64,000 nucleotides of DNA from Sthenelais limicola (GCA_942159475.1 OW804094.1:23482366-23546365), one strand, 5' to 3'; positions 33,790 through 45,342 are shown, counted from the stretch's first letter. Translations and numbers: made by a program. Notes: generated by a model from the letters alone, not told the origin.

Positions 33790-34538
33790 CCTTTATCACC
33801 AGGCTCAACATTAGTGGCTGTACCATTCGTGCTTAGCTTCATTAGTCGTTGTCGCCAGGTCTGACTACTAACTTTCTCTATTGGACAATAAACCACTTTG
33901 TACTTCTCACTCACTAACAGCCCTCCATATGTGATGTGTTTCAGGAAAATTAGTCATAAGTCGCAAAATTGATATCTTTTAAAGTGTTTTTTTCACAAGA
34001 TCTCATTATTGGAATGTTCTATTCTTTGGTGGGTTGATCACTTATAGCTATATCAATCAATGTGTCAAATTTCAGGACAATCTATGTAATCTATCTATTC
34101 ATTTTAAAGGTCCTTATATGGACTACATTTAGTTACTTTACTGTCTATTGACCCCCAGAAATATTGGACTTTTTCAAAAACGAAAATATCAAACTTAAAA
34201 TCTAGAAACACTTATTATTTTATTGGACTGTTTACTATCATTGGAATCGGCTCGATCTCATCTCTTCAAATATAATGGTGTCTCAAAATCTATTTTTTGC
34301 GACTTATGACACATTTTCCTGAAACACATCACAAATTGAATCTTGTTTGGTGATTGAGTCTGCCTTGTGTGATACTGACTACAGTTCCTTTTGACTCTGG
34401 TCAGTCTTGCAGTTTGGATCATTGTCCACTTATTTGAGATGTTTTTTGAGATTTTGTTTTGTGTCCTTGTGTCAACATTTACCAAATTGGATACTCTTTC
34501 TTGGACATGGTTGTTGCTGTAGTTATAAGTCTTATAAC
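33790..34538 (-). pseudogene. Carbohydrate sulfotransferase exon 2, split by a MITE-B
   Basis: Stem region and start of the catalytic domain. Acceptor TTATCTTTTTTCAG|G gives the first base 34538. One base from exon 1 joins GT to make Ser. The frame runs SYKTYNYSNNHVQER... to ...QTQSPNKIQ, then is broken at 34332-33931 by MITE-B, which brings a stop after 24 codons. Beyond it the frame resumes with YGGLLVSEKYKVVYCPIEKV. Removing the element and one 4-bp duplication joins the two parts in frame. The second part has the family YC-P-x-x-K-V motif, but the usual CTNWK reads SSQTWR. Donor AAAGG|GTGAGA at 33789 fits the last exon. As sequenced the exon is disrupted; otherwise the frame is clean, so the insertion may be recent or polymorphic. 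Confidence 0.8.
33931..34332 (+). mobile_element. MITE-B inside sulfotransferase exon 2
   Basis: 402 bp, intact tips GTGATGTGTTTCAGG / CCTGAAACACATCAC. Flanks ATAT and AAAT form a one-mismatch 4-bp duplication. Confidence 0.88.
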
Positions 34539-34688
34539 CTGAAAAAAGATAAATCTATGGTTGTGATAGATGGCAATAATTAGAACAGAATGCTTACAAT
34601 TTCTGTTTAGAATTGAATGAACTACATGATATTAAATCTTGAGAGAAACACTGCTGGTAAGTAACTAATAGAGCTAACTGATACATAC
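34539..34688 (-). other. Sulfotransferase intron 1
   Basis: 150 bp with donor TTCAA|GTATGT and acceptor CTTTTTTCAG. Confidence 0.75.
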
Positions 34689-34753
34689 TTGAACAAATGA
34701 TGAAGAGGCCTACACCAACGGTAGCCGCGTTAGTTATCTTTTGCTTCATATTC
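34689..34753 (-). CDS. Carbohydrate sulfotransferase exon 1 (start and membrane anchor)
   Basis: Begins after the acceptor TATGATTTCCAG with GAAT, then ATG at 34749-34747. It encodes MKQKITNAATVGVGLFIICS: a short basic cytoplasmic end followed by a hydrophobic segment. This is the type II Golgi anchor expected of a CHST. It ends with one base of a split Ser codon at the donor GTATGT. The acceptor in front implies a non-coding exon further upstream, which I could not identify. With exons 2 and 3, minus the MITE, the protein would be about 320 residues, slightly short of the usual 350-420. Confidence 0.8.
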
Positions 34754-34912
34754 CTGGAAATCATACAAATATGGTTTGTTAGAGAAAAATGAGTCACAAG
34801 TCGCAAAAAAATAGATTTTGAGATATCATCATATTTGAAAAGATGAGATCAAGTGGATTACAATGGTGGTAAACAGTAGGACATAGATAATAAGTTCTTC
34901 AATATTGTGTAA

Positions 34913-35147
34913 GGGTCAGATTTTCAGAAAATGTACAATTTATCTTCACCAATTCTCTCAAATAACCCACATTTAATACAAAAATGAGCTTCAAAATGCA
35001 GTTAAACATAACAGAACTGATACTTTAAATCAATGCGTCACCAAATATACTCAGATATACCTGGTATTCATCATTTTTCAGCCTAATTTAGCAGGATTTC
35101 CTAAATGTGTAGAGCTGCCAATTGTACACTTTCTGAAAGTCTGACCC
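34913..35147 (-). mobile_element. MITE-A inside MITE-B
   Basis: Full length; flanks GTAA and GTAT, a one-mismatch 4-bp duplication. Confidence 0.82.
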
Positions 35148-35167
35148 GTATACATGAAAAACAGACC

Positions 35168-35230
35168 TGATGAAGGGCAATAATTAGCCCGAAAGCTAGT
35201 GAAATAAATATCGTAACCATAAATAAAGGG
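35168..35230 (+). repeat. Hammerhead-core-like retroposon piece, copy 1
   Basis: CCTGATGAAGGGC, a short loop, then TAGCCCGAAAG and AATAAATA. It closely parallels 49586-49640. Confidence 0.45.
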
Positions 35231-35530
35231 TTTATTTCCTACCTATCACATCAACTATAACCAACCACCGGGAACCATCCATATACAAGCGATAACTCTC
35301 ACCTCGATACAACATGAAAAACAAGCTAGCAATATTTCTTGAGGGTCAATGACTAGTAAATCAGTTAAACATACTGTTAAGAATGACCAGAAAAACGCAT
35401 AGATATATTTAGTACGCAGTCTTGGAGTTTGGGACATATATTTCTATTACTAAAACACTAAACTGTCAAGAAATGAAAAGATTCCTATAAAGAGTTCTTG
35501 TGATAAAGACATTTGAAAAATACCATCAAT

Positions 35531-36720
35531 CATCCATTAAACATCTTTAATTCCAGGTGGAATTAAGACCTTGGTTCTGGTGGGACTTCATTCACTACAT
35601 TTATAACTAAACTTGGAACTGAATGTTAGAAACCTTTCAGGAAAATAATAAGCGAAATGTTACCTTTCAATGTGGAACAATCTAGGGCTTTAGTGGACAA
35701 AACTATCTTCTAATATCAAAGGTCCACTAATCCAATAATACCACCCTTGGTAGTGGCTTAGATGACTTGACAAAAAAATGCTATGATACTTGTATTTAAA
35801 CATCGAAATAATTATCCACTGACAAATACCAGAAAAAATTAGGGATTAATTAGGGATTATTTTACCCCAATTGCTAGCCAAAAGGGAAAGAGACCGAATT
35901 CCTTAACCTGTCAAATATCTGCCATCTGAGATAAACTCTTTAAAATTGAGCATTTTCTGAAAATCACTACATAGTGAGTCCTCAGGTGGGTGCATCTATT
36001 CCCATACTTGCACGATCTGGATCAATCCTAGTTACTACAGCAAGTCATGAACTCTTTAATTCAAGTGACATTTTATCCGCCTGTACAATACAGCCCCCCC
36101 CCCCCACCCCCAGATCACGATTGGCTTGGATATACAGGCAAAGCAATCCCAAATTCCCACTGGCTGCAGCATCCCCCTGACACTCCCCCCTCATCCCTAA
36201 ATCCCCCAGAATCCGTCCAAACATCGCCCATTAATCCTGTGACTCTGCAAGCACTAGCAAGCGCAAAAAAACCAATCGCCGCTCTCTGTTAAAATCGCCA
36301 TGTATGCCATTGATTCTTTTGTCTCACCATTGTCATCATTACTCATCTATGTCTTCATTCTATACTTGTTAGCTTGTTAGCTCAGTTAGCATAAGCCGTT
36401 TTTTATCCTTTAAAGATAGCCTTAGAAATTACACATCATAGTTGTAGCTCACACCTGAGCAGCAAGTCGAAAACCTTGTTTTCATGTATAAGAAGCTTGT
36501 TCTCATGTTAACTCATTGGAGAAGCTGTCGAAATAAAGTCTTTAAAAAAGAATATGTTGCCGTTGGCTGATTTTAAACCTACTGTCCAGAATGAATGAGG
36601 CTAATGTTGTGCTGACCTAGAAATCACTGGTGGATTCACAAAGCTGTACATAGCTCCGCTGAAACAATAGCCACTCCAGGTGTGACAATTAACACACTAC
36701 AGTACAGTCAATGTACTGTT
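35531..36720. other. Intergenic, nothing recognised
   Basis: Contains a 13-14-base C run near 36092 and, at 36520-36552, GAAATAAAGTCTTTAAAAAAG, which may be a retroposon tail. Proline-rich ORFs at 35974-36292 look like C-run effects. Confidence 0.35.
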
Positions 36721-36954
36721 GGGTCAGATTTTCAGAAAATGTACAATTGGCAGCTCTACACATTTAGGAAATTCTGCTAAATTTGGCTGAAAAATGATGA
36801 ATACTGAGTTTATCTGTGTATATTTGGTATCGCATTGATTTATAATATCTGCTCTGTTATGTTAAACTGTATTTTGAAGCTAATTTTTGTCTCAAATGTT
36901 GGTTATTGGGGAGGAGTGGAGTGACTAATTGTACATTTTCTGCAAATCTGACCC
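36721..36954 (+). mobile_element. MITE-A
   Basis: 234 bp with duplication TGTT on both sides. Confidence 0.85.
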
Positions 36955-37320
36955 TGTTACTTATTTGGGAGGGGATTTCTCACTACCTGACCATCGCTAG
37001 ATATATTCTTTGTTTGAGAGGGAGAAGTCATACACAAATATAGTAGCATTAACGCATTTGAGGAACAAGTGAAGGAAAAAAAAGACTTGTTTTGGGTTTT
37101 TTATTTGGTAAAATATAAAATTTGGTAAAATGATTTTTATTTTGTAAAATTGGTAAAATGATGAATAAATTTGGTGATGAGTATATATATATATATATAT
37201 AACCCAACAAAGCCACATTTGAGGAAAGGGTGGGAGGATGGTGGGAGAGAAAGAAATTTATTTAGGTTTAATGATTGAATGAGGTGTTGGTTTACAAGTG
37301 ATGGATTCTTTTTCACATAA
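36955..37320. other. Spacer with (TA)n microsatellite
   Basis: A TATATA run lies at 37181-37201. Nothing else recognised. Confidence 0.5.
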
Positions 37321-37322
37321 TA

Positions 37323-37572
37323 GCGGAACTCCACTATAGGTAAAAAACTGCGCCAACAGGCAAAAACGGCTGCAACTAATTTTTTGCGACGAAATATCTA
37401 ATCAAGTTAGATATTTTGCAATTGTTGGCAACAAATAAATGTGTTGCCAACAACCTATTTTACCCCCTCATCCACTAGAATTTTTAGTCATGTCGAATTT
37501 TCCGAATTTTTAGAAATGTGGGCGACGAATTTTGACTGTTGGCGCCGTTTTTTACCTATAGTGGAGTTCCGC
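37323..37572. mobile_element. MITE-N
   Basis: 250 bp with about 38-bp inverted ends GCGGAACTCCACTATAGG / CCTATAGTGGAGTTCCGC, flanked by TA. It inserted right after the catalytic tyrosine codon region of the recombinase ORF. Confidence 0.8.
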
Positions 37573-37574
37573 TA

Positions 37575-38195
37575 TAAGTCTTGTAGGCGTCCTTTTCCCA
37601 TCCAGCAAATGATTGGATCTGCAAGTTGGTGCACCCTGCCAGGTGGGCGGCCGTGGTGGCCATCTTGCGGATACTGTGTAGAGAGTTGGTAGCTGGGTTG
37701 AGTCCTATTTGCTTCAAGGCCTCGGCCCAGCGCCTGTTAATGTATGCCACTGGTACTGGGTTGATAGAGCCAGGGAACGTGGCAAAGGGTTGTGAGTCAT
37801 ATTTTCAGAAAATGTACAATTGGCAGCTGTACACATTTAGTAAATTCTGCTAAATTAGGCTGCAATTTGGTCAATACTAGTTAAATTCGGGTATATTTGG
37901 CATTGCACTGATTCTGGCAATCTGTTTGGTTAGGTTGAACTGTATTTTGAACTTTATTTTTGTCTGAAATGTGGGTTATTTCAGGGAATTGGTAAAGGTG
38001 AGTTGTACATTTTCTGAAAATCTGACCCTTATGTGTCACTTGATGTAGGGTTGGCCTTATACATGGCCATTACTGCTTCCACGACACATAGCTGCTCCTG
38101 TGCTGCCCGATCCAGTGTGACAGTTTGTCTGTCATACTTGCTGGCCATATTTTTGGCTGACTTGATATGGACAGTTACCTTGTCCTGACAGGTGT
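37575..38195 (-). pseudogene. Tyrosine recombinase remnant (DIRS/Ngaro/Crypton-like)
   Basis: C-terminal catalytic part of a tyrosine recombinase, the enzyme that integrates DIRS-type retrotransposons or Cryptons by strand exchange through a covalent Tyr. Reading leftward from 38195: KVTVHIKSAKNMASKYDR, then LDRAAQEQLCVVEAVMAMYK up to SSDT, a MITE-A (37794-38028), then PFATFPGSINPVPVAYINRR, SLHSIRKMATTAAHLAG (H-x-x-R box), FAGWEKDAYKTY (W in place of the second His, then the Tyr). Removing the MITE-A and one 4-bp duplication keeps the frame. The ORF is cut on the left by MITE-N and borders the 49-bp minisatellite on the right. The first catalytic Arg is not in the remnant. Superfamily assignment uncertain. 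Confidence 0.75.
37794..38028 (+). mobile_element. MITE-A inside recombinase ORF
   Basis: Tips GAGTCATATTTTCAG / CTGACCC; flanks TTGT and TTAT, a one-mismatch duplication. Confidence 0.82.
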
Positions 38196-40588
38196 ACAAC
38201 TACTGTCAGTCTGACCCATATATCTACACAATGGGACTGACTGTACAACTACTGTCAGTCTGACCCATATGTCTACACAATGGGGCTGACTGTACAACTA
38301 CTGTCAGTCTGACCCATATGTCTACACAATGGGACTGACTGTACAACTACTGTCAGTCTGACCCATATGTCTACACAATGGGACTGACTGTACAACTACT
38401 GTCAGTCTGACCCATATTTCTACACAATGGAGCTGACTGTACAACTACTGTCAGTCTGATCCATATGTCTACACAATGGGACTGACTGTACAACTACTGT
38501 CAGTCTGACCCATGTGTCTACACAATGGGACTGACTGTACAACTACTGTCAGTCTGACCCATATGTCTACACAATGGGACTGACTGTACAACTACTGTCA
38601 GTCTGACCCATATGTCTACACAATGGGACTGACTGTACAACTACTGTCAGTCTGACCCATATGTCTACACAATGGGACTGACTGTACAACTACTATCAGT
38701 CTGGCCCATATGTCTACACAATGGGGCTGAATGTACAACTACTGTCAGTCTGACCCATATGTCTACACAATGGAGCTGACTGTACAACTACTGTCAGTCT
38801 GACCCATATGTCTAAACAATGGGGCTGACTGTACAACTACTGTCAGTCTGACCCATATGTCTACACAATGGGACTGACTGTACAACTACTATCAGTCTGA
38901 CCCATTATGTCTACACAATGGCTGTACAACTACTGTCAGTCTGACCCATATGTCTACACAATGGAGCTGACTGTACAACTACTGTCAGTCTGACCCATAT
39001 GTCTACACAATGGGGCTGAATGTACAACTACTGTCAGTCTGACCCATATGTCTACACAATGGAGCTGACTGTACAACTACTGTCAGTCTGACCCATATGT
39101 CTACACAATGGGACTGACTGTACAACTACTGTCAGTCTGACCCATATATCTACACAATGGGACTGACTGTACAACTACTGTCAGTCTGGGTCATATGTCT
39201 ACACAATGGGGCTGACTGTACAACTACTGTCAGTCTGACCCATATATCTACACAATGGGACTGACTGTACAACTACTGTCAGTCTGGGTCATATGTCTAC
39301 ACAATGGGACTGACTGTACAACTACTGTCAGTCTGGGTCATATGTCTACACAATGGGACTGAATGTACAACTACTGTCAGTCTGACCCATATGTCTACAC
39401 AATGGGACTGACTGTACAACTACTGTCAGTCTGACCCATATATCTACACAATGGGACTGACTGTACAACTACTGTCAGTCTGACTCATAATCTACACAAT
39501 GGGACTGACTGTACAACTACTGTCAGTCTGGTCCATATGTCTACACAATGGAGCTGACTGTACACCTACTGTCAGTCTGGTCCATATGTCTACACAATGG
39601 GACTGACTGTACACCTACTGTCAGTCTGACCCATATGTCTACACAATGGAGCTGACTGTACAACTACTGTCAGTCTGGTCCATATGTCTACACAATGGGA
39701 CTGACTGTACAACTACTGTCAGTCTGACCCATATGTCTACACAATGGGACTGAATGTACAACTACTGTCAGTCTGGTTCATATGTCTACACAATGGGACT
39801 GACTGTACAACTACTGTCAGTCTGACCCATATGTCTACACAATGGGACTGAATGTACAACTACTGTCAGTCTGACCCATATGTCTACACAATGGGGCTGA
39901 CTGTACAACTACTGTCAGTCTGACCCATATGTCTACACAATGGGGCTGAATGTACAACTACTGTCAGTCTGACCCATATTTCTACACAATGGGACTGACT
40001 GTACAACTACTGTCAGTCTGGCTCATATTTCTACACAATGGGACTGACTGTACAACTACTGTCAGTCTGGCCCATATGTCTACACAATGGGACTGACTGT
40101 ACAACTACTGTCAGTCTGACCCATATGTCTACACAATGGGACTGACTGTACAACTACTGTCAGTCTGGCCCATATGTCTACACAATGGGACTGACTGTAC
40201 AACTACTGTCAGTCTGACCCATATTTCTACACAATGGGACTGGCTGTACAACTACTGTCAGTCTGACCCATATGTCTACACAATGGGGCTGAATGTACAA
40301 CTACTGTCAGTCTGGCCCATATGTCTACACAATGGGGCTGAATGTACAACTACTGTCAGTCTGGCCCATATGTCTACACAATGGGACTGACTGTACAACT
40401 ACTGTCAGTCTGACCCATATGTCTACACAATGGAGCTGAATGTACAACTACTGTCAGTCTGACCCATATGTCTACACAATGGGGCTGAATGTACAACTAC
40501 TGTCAGTCTGACCCATATGTCTATACAATGGAGCTGACTGTACAACTACTGTCAGTCTGACCCATATGTCTATACAATGGAGCTGACC
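38192..40588. repeat. 49-bp minisatellite, about 49 units
   Basis: Unit of 49 bp containing TGTACAACTACTGTCAGTCT and CATATGTCTACACAATGGG. Variants at fixed sites include GACCCAT / GGCCCAT / GGTCCAT / GGGTCAT and GGGACTG / GGAGCTG / GGGGCTG. One unit near 38905-38925 is shortened. ORFs across the array are artefacts. Confidence 0.95.
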
Positions 40589-40804
40589 GTGGGGTGGAGT
40601 TGCAGGTGTGCCAATATTCCACCAGGGGGAGCCCAGGGCTGTTGACACAAGTTCATACCACTTATAGCCTTCTACTGTTTTATGTTGAAGATTTCTTTTA
40701 TTCAGCAAGCAACAATTCTTCAGAGAAAGAAACTCTTTTTAAAGTTACTCATATCACTTGTAGAACAGAATTTATCATAGGCCTGACCTACAGATCTGTT
40801 ACAA
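40589..40804. other. Spacer, nothing recognised
   Basis: Short ORFs only; none fits the recombinase. Confidence 0.35.
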
Positions 40805-41062
40805 AAGACGTCGTCCCGACCACATAACTTCAGCCTACAAATTGCGGTGAATCAAGCCTCCTCGAGCTAAACTATAGGCCAAACAAGTTAAATTTACTTT
40901 TTAACATCCAAATAGAGTGTATAATAGCATATGGCACTCTGTTCGGGTTCAAACTGATCTCAACATCAACAGAAAACGGGAACTCACTTCAGGGTTCGTC
41001 CTGTTTTTTGATGGGTCTCAATCAGTTTCAACCCTCAATCGTGCCATTTGCTATAACACTTA
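40805..41062 (+). mobile_element. Hairpin element D, copy 2
   Basis: Matches 15820-16078, from GACGTCGTCCCGACCAC to GTGCCATTTGCTATAACACTT, including the terminal hairpin, which is less perfect here. Confidence 0.6.
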
Positions 41063-42088
41063 TGCATATATATATTACCTCATCCCTCTCACCTACACTA
41101 CACTTAGACTGATTTATTATTGTAAATAACAATGAATGTATCATCCCCCCTCTCCCTTCTATATGTGAACTTATAGAAAGGAGACTTCATGATTGTTGAT
41201 GTTTCAGTTCTAACAACTATTGCAATATTGCTGCCTATTGTATCAAATTTGCAACTGATTGAAGTATATCTAGTATATAATAGATAACAGGACCTACATT
41301 TATCAACTTATACAAGAGATGACTCTAATAAATTGAACCCTTTTACTCAATGTTAGCAGAGTATTAGCTCCAGATAAAGGGAATATCAAGCCTTCTATTG
41401 TAATGTTTAGTGAGTTATGATCACCAAATACAACCCTACCTTAAACTTGTGTTGTATTCACAAAGGTCAATAGGGACTGCTGGTTGTCTGATGGACAGTT
41501 GATGCCTGTTTGAGTGTGGTCTGAGGTCTGCTGAGGTAGGAAATGACTCTCAACTTGCGCAGTATCTTTTCACGGTGGCTACATCTGACATCATACTTGT
41601 ATCGTCAACAGTGAACCATTGAGAGCTCACCCGTTAAAGCACCCCTCCACCACTCCTGCACCACATATATATATTTATTATACCTCTGGGAGGGATGGTA
41701 TGGTAAGCCATAGATTAACAGCATTGGAAAACTGTATTACCCTCTGGGCGTTATTTACATATCATATTGCCCTCTGGCGGAATTTTTGTTGAAAAAATAG
41801 GCCCATGTTCGCATCCTTATTTTCTTTATTTAAATAATTATTTTCACGGTAAAAAGACTCGTAATACATCATATGTAATGATTTAATAAATAAGCAACTG
41901 TAAAATTCCAAATTTATTGCGTATTTAAATAGAAAAATAGACCCGAAAATGAGTGAGGTGGACCGGGAGTGAAGCTAAGTGAGAGCATAAACAAAACGAG
42001 TGGAGAGGAGAGTTTGTTGTGTGACATTAATTTCCATCGAATTTTCACTATTTTTTCACACAAAAACATTGGGAGAGGTATAATAAAT
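41063..42088. other. Intergenic, nothing recognised
   Basis: No gene or shared repeat recognised. Confidence 0.4.
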
Positions 42089-42226
42089 ACAAAATTGACT
42101 TCTGGCCATGTAAGAGGTGGTTATCTCCCTTGGGCTACCCAATTTCGTCGGGTGCTATGCACCCTTACGAAATTGGTACGCCTGCGGGAGATAACCACCT
42201 CTCACACAACCAGGAGTCAATTTTGT
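42089..42226. repeat. 138-bp hairpin with about 68-base arms
   Basis: Arms share ACAAAATTGACT, AGAGGTGGTTATCTCCC and CCAATTTCGT with their complements, around a loop near GGTGCTATGCACC. It abuts the large palindromic element on the right. Confidence 0.75.
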
Positions 42227-43409
42227 CTATGTATTATACATGCATCCCTCTTGAGGGGTGCAATAAGTGGGGTGCTATAAAAATATTCATATAGTACGCA
42301 TACTATAAAAATGTAGTTGTCTAAAAATAGCTCTGACATTACCTCTGCACTTCTGCCGTCTTCACGGAGACCCAAGGCTCTCTGCGGGCACCCAAGGAAG
42401 CATGTAAACAAATCCACAGGCATCTAGACAGAGTTGATGGTGCTTGGACTATCTCTCAAACTTGTTTCATACTTTTTCAGTGATATTTGATCAAGTTCTA
42501 TGCACATATAATAAATATAGAATGGAACTTGATGAATGGTACTTGATTCGTCCACATAAGCTTGCCATAGAGGGCCAGTACATAAAACATGCACAATACA
42601 CATTGGAGTGTCACAATTATACAGTTTAACACAGTTTGACACAGAGTACATACACAACATGACTATACAATACCGAAGTTATCCGAAATATAATCTACAG
42701 TGCATAAGAAGGACATCTGGTGGTCCATATAGGAGTATACATAGAGCACTGTACTACAGACCCCTGGTGGAATAGACTCATAACCAATGTAGCAGTATAA
42801 AGTACCGGTGATACCCACAGTACTACATATATATTATATGGTCAATTCTCATGAAATAGGGGCAGTGGGGGTTTCGAAAAGTTATTTTTACAACCTTCTC
42901 AAAATTCGAAGTTGTTTTGTGCATTGTAATGCACTTGTCAATTGAATCCCCCACCCCCCACCCCCTGGTACGTAGGGGAATGGTAGGGGAATGTCTGAGA
43001 AAACATTCCCCCACCCAGGCGGAGATTACCCTTAGTTGACAGCAATATCAACTGGAGGGTGGGGGAATGTCCACCATTGCCCAATCTGTACCTTGGTTCC
43101 CAAGAGAGATTTGATGGTTTTCAGTGTGCATGGGCTTGCCTAGGCTAAGTTCCATAGTTCCAAACCTCCCCCAATATTATATACACAAAGAGTGTCTCCT
43201 TTGAACCTGACAGGGATTTGGCACCCCCTATATAGTGTTTCAACAGTGTCAGGCTTGAACTAGTCTTGCTGAACATGATGTGGGACTCTTTTTCCATGGT
43301 ACCCTATACTAGAAATGTCAAGATCCTTTAGTGTTGGGGTTAGTGTTAGGGTAGGGGGTTAGGTTAAGTGTGGGGGGTGGGGTGGGGGGTTGGCTCATGG
43401 GAGGGAATT

Positions 43410-44160
43410 GTGATGTGTCACAGGAAAATGAGTCACAAGTCACAAGAAAATGATTTTGAGATATCATCATATTTGAAAAGATGAGATCAAGTGGATTCTA
43501 ATGATAGTAAACAGTTGGACATCTAATAAGTATTTTAAGTTGAATGTTTTTATTTTGAAAGAAAAATGGTTTGCAATATTTCTGGGTGGACATTTATGAA
43601 TAAAGTAGCTAAATATCCATATAATATACGGGAAGAGCGATTTCTACGAAAAGAGGTAGAAAAGAGGGGTTTCTTCAGGTAGAAAAGAGGGGTTTCTTTA
43701 TGCAGAAAAGAGGGGTTTCTTTGTCTCACATGTTCTTGGAATTTGTTGTTTTACAAACCGTTTGACTCATCTGTAGAGTTCTGTCCACCCTCTCTGGAGG
43801 ACGTTGTATATGGTTTGTATAGGTATCTAGGGTGAAAGTGTCATTTTGAAGCCTTTTCATTTTGAGGGATGAAATCCTCAAAATACTTGAGTCGACCCCC
43901 ATCATGCCAATCACTGATTAAATCATAATTAAGGGTTTGGGAGAGAAAAACAGGTATGAGAGACACAATTGCTAGTACTCTATGATATGACCCTAGAAAT
44001 GAATATATATATTTAATACGCTGTCTTAACATTTGGTAATGTATTCATGTTATGAGCAGGGCTAATATATAAAATATTCCAACAAAAATATCCTATATAT
44101 AAGTCACTTTGAAAAATATCAGTTTTGCTACTTGTGACTCATTTTCCTGAAACACATCAC
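43410..44160 (-). mobile_element. MITE-B with internal insert
   Basis: Tips GTGATGTGTCACAGG / CCTGAAACACATCAC; flanks AATT and AAAT. It is almost twice the normal length because about 350 bp is inserted near 43630-43980. Confidence 0.75.
43650..43720 (+). repeat. Short tandem repeat, three units
   Basis: Three imperfect copies of AGAAAAGAGGGGTTTCTT with 4-9-base spacers. Confidence 0.85.
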
Positions 44161-45342
44161 AAATAATATTATACACAAAATATTAATTGATATTGATAAC
44201 TATGTGCATGCTCATTAAGTTGTCATGATTTAAGAAATACCGGATGTTATGTCACATACCATTCGCCACTTCCCTCAGACATAGAAAACTGTAGGCTATG
44301 TCATAAAACACTCATGATGTTGAGAATTCATATCTGATTAGGGAAAATTCAAAACAATATTTTCTATATGTCAAACAAAAACACCATTTGTAAGACTTTT
44401 CTGAAAATGGCCCTTATATTTTTGCAATAACAGTTTCTGTCTAAAAGAAATGTCTCCCGAAAAATGTGCCCCAGGGGGTCGGGGATTTACAGGAATTTCT
44501 TGCCCTGGGGGGTCGGGGATTTCCTCAAATTTCCAAACAGGCCCAGGACATTCCCCTACCTACCCAGGGGTGGGGGGGGTGGGGGTTGCAATTGACAAGT
44601 GCATAAAGTACAGTAGTCAGGGAATCTTCCTGGACATCACTACTGGATTGGATGAATATTTCTCTCTCAGCATCAATTTGAATTTTTAACATTTTTTCCC
44701 TAGGTGCCTACGTTGGGTAAGCATTGTTGATTTATGAGCTACAACTATGAGGAATTATTGCCCAATAAGAACTGGCTTTCATGATTATACTCTTCCCAAC
44801 ATATTGGATGACATATATATAGAGAGAATGGGATGAGCCAGCAATAATCGAAAATTTATAGGACGAGATTCGTCCACATAAGCACGATGCCGTAGACAGA
44901 GTGCTTATGTGGACGAATCAAGTCCTATTAATTTTTTATTATTGCCGGTGAGTTCCATTCTATATTTATTATATGTGCATAAAATTTGATCATCTTATCA
45001 GATATCACAGAAAAAATATTAATGAAGTCTCAGAGAACCCCACTGCCCCGCTGACAGCCCCGTTAGTAGGCCTCAACAGAGCCTACTGTGTGCTACTGAA
45101 ACCGTTCATATCGCGGCCATTTATTGAGCTACATTAATAAAACTTATATCATTCAATAGAGAATTAAATGCTCTATTTAATGATGTGGTTTTTATTATGT
45201 ATTTTTATAATCATAGTACCAGAATCATAGGAACGAGCTATTTTTAGACAACTACATTTTTATAGGACGTGTCCTATATGAATATTTTTATAGCACCCCA
45301 CTTATAGCACCTCTCATATAGCATGCGCATATAATAAAATGA

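Larger units (their letters stand above)
34778..35530 (-). mobile_element. MITE-B with two nested insertions
   Basis: Starts about 25 bp upstream of the sulfotransferase exon with AGAAAAATGAGTCACAAGTC and follows the family to about 34912. It is then cut by a MITE-A (34913-35147) and a retroposon-like piece, and resumes at about 35332 with CAATATTTCTTGAGGGTCA. Confidence 0.6.
42227..45342. mobile_element. 3.1-kb large palindromic (foldback-like) element
   Basis: Three blocks on the left recur inverted on the right, centred near 43780: 42258-42335 with 45234-45310 (GGGGTGCTATAAAAATATTC); 42466-42560 with 44913-45016 (ATGCACATATAATAAATATA, TGATTCGTCCACATAAGC); and 42924-42990 with 44560-44612 (ATGCACTTGTCAATTG). 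The right arm also contains a hairpin at 44849-44947. A MITE-B copy sits at the centre. No coding capacity recognised; outer ends approximate. Confidence 0.65.

Noticed and set aside
33931..34332. MITE-B acting as a new intron (introner)
   Set aside because: GT is available at the tip, but the nearest acceptors after the element shift the frame into a stop.
35974..36292. Proline-rich ORFs
   Set aside because: Caused by a C run; no domain or splice context.
40136..40390. ORF across the 49-bp array
   Set aside because: Repeat artefact; period shifts the frame every unit.
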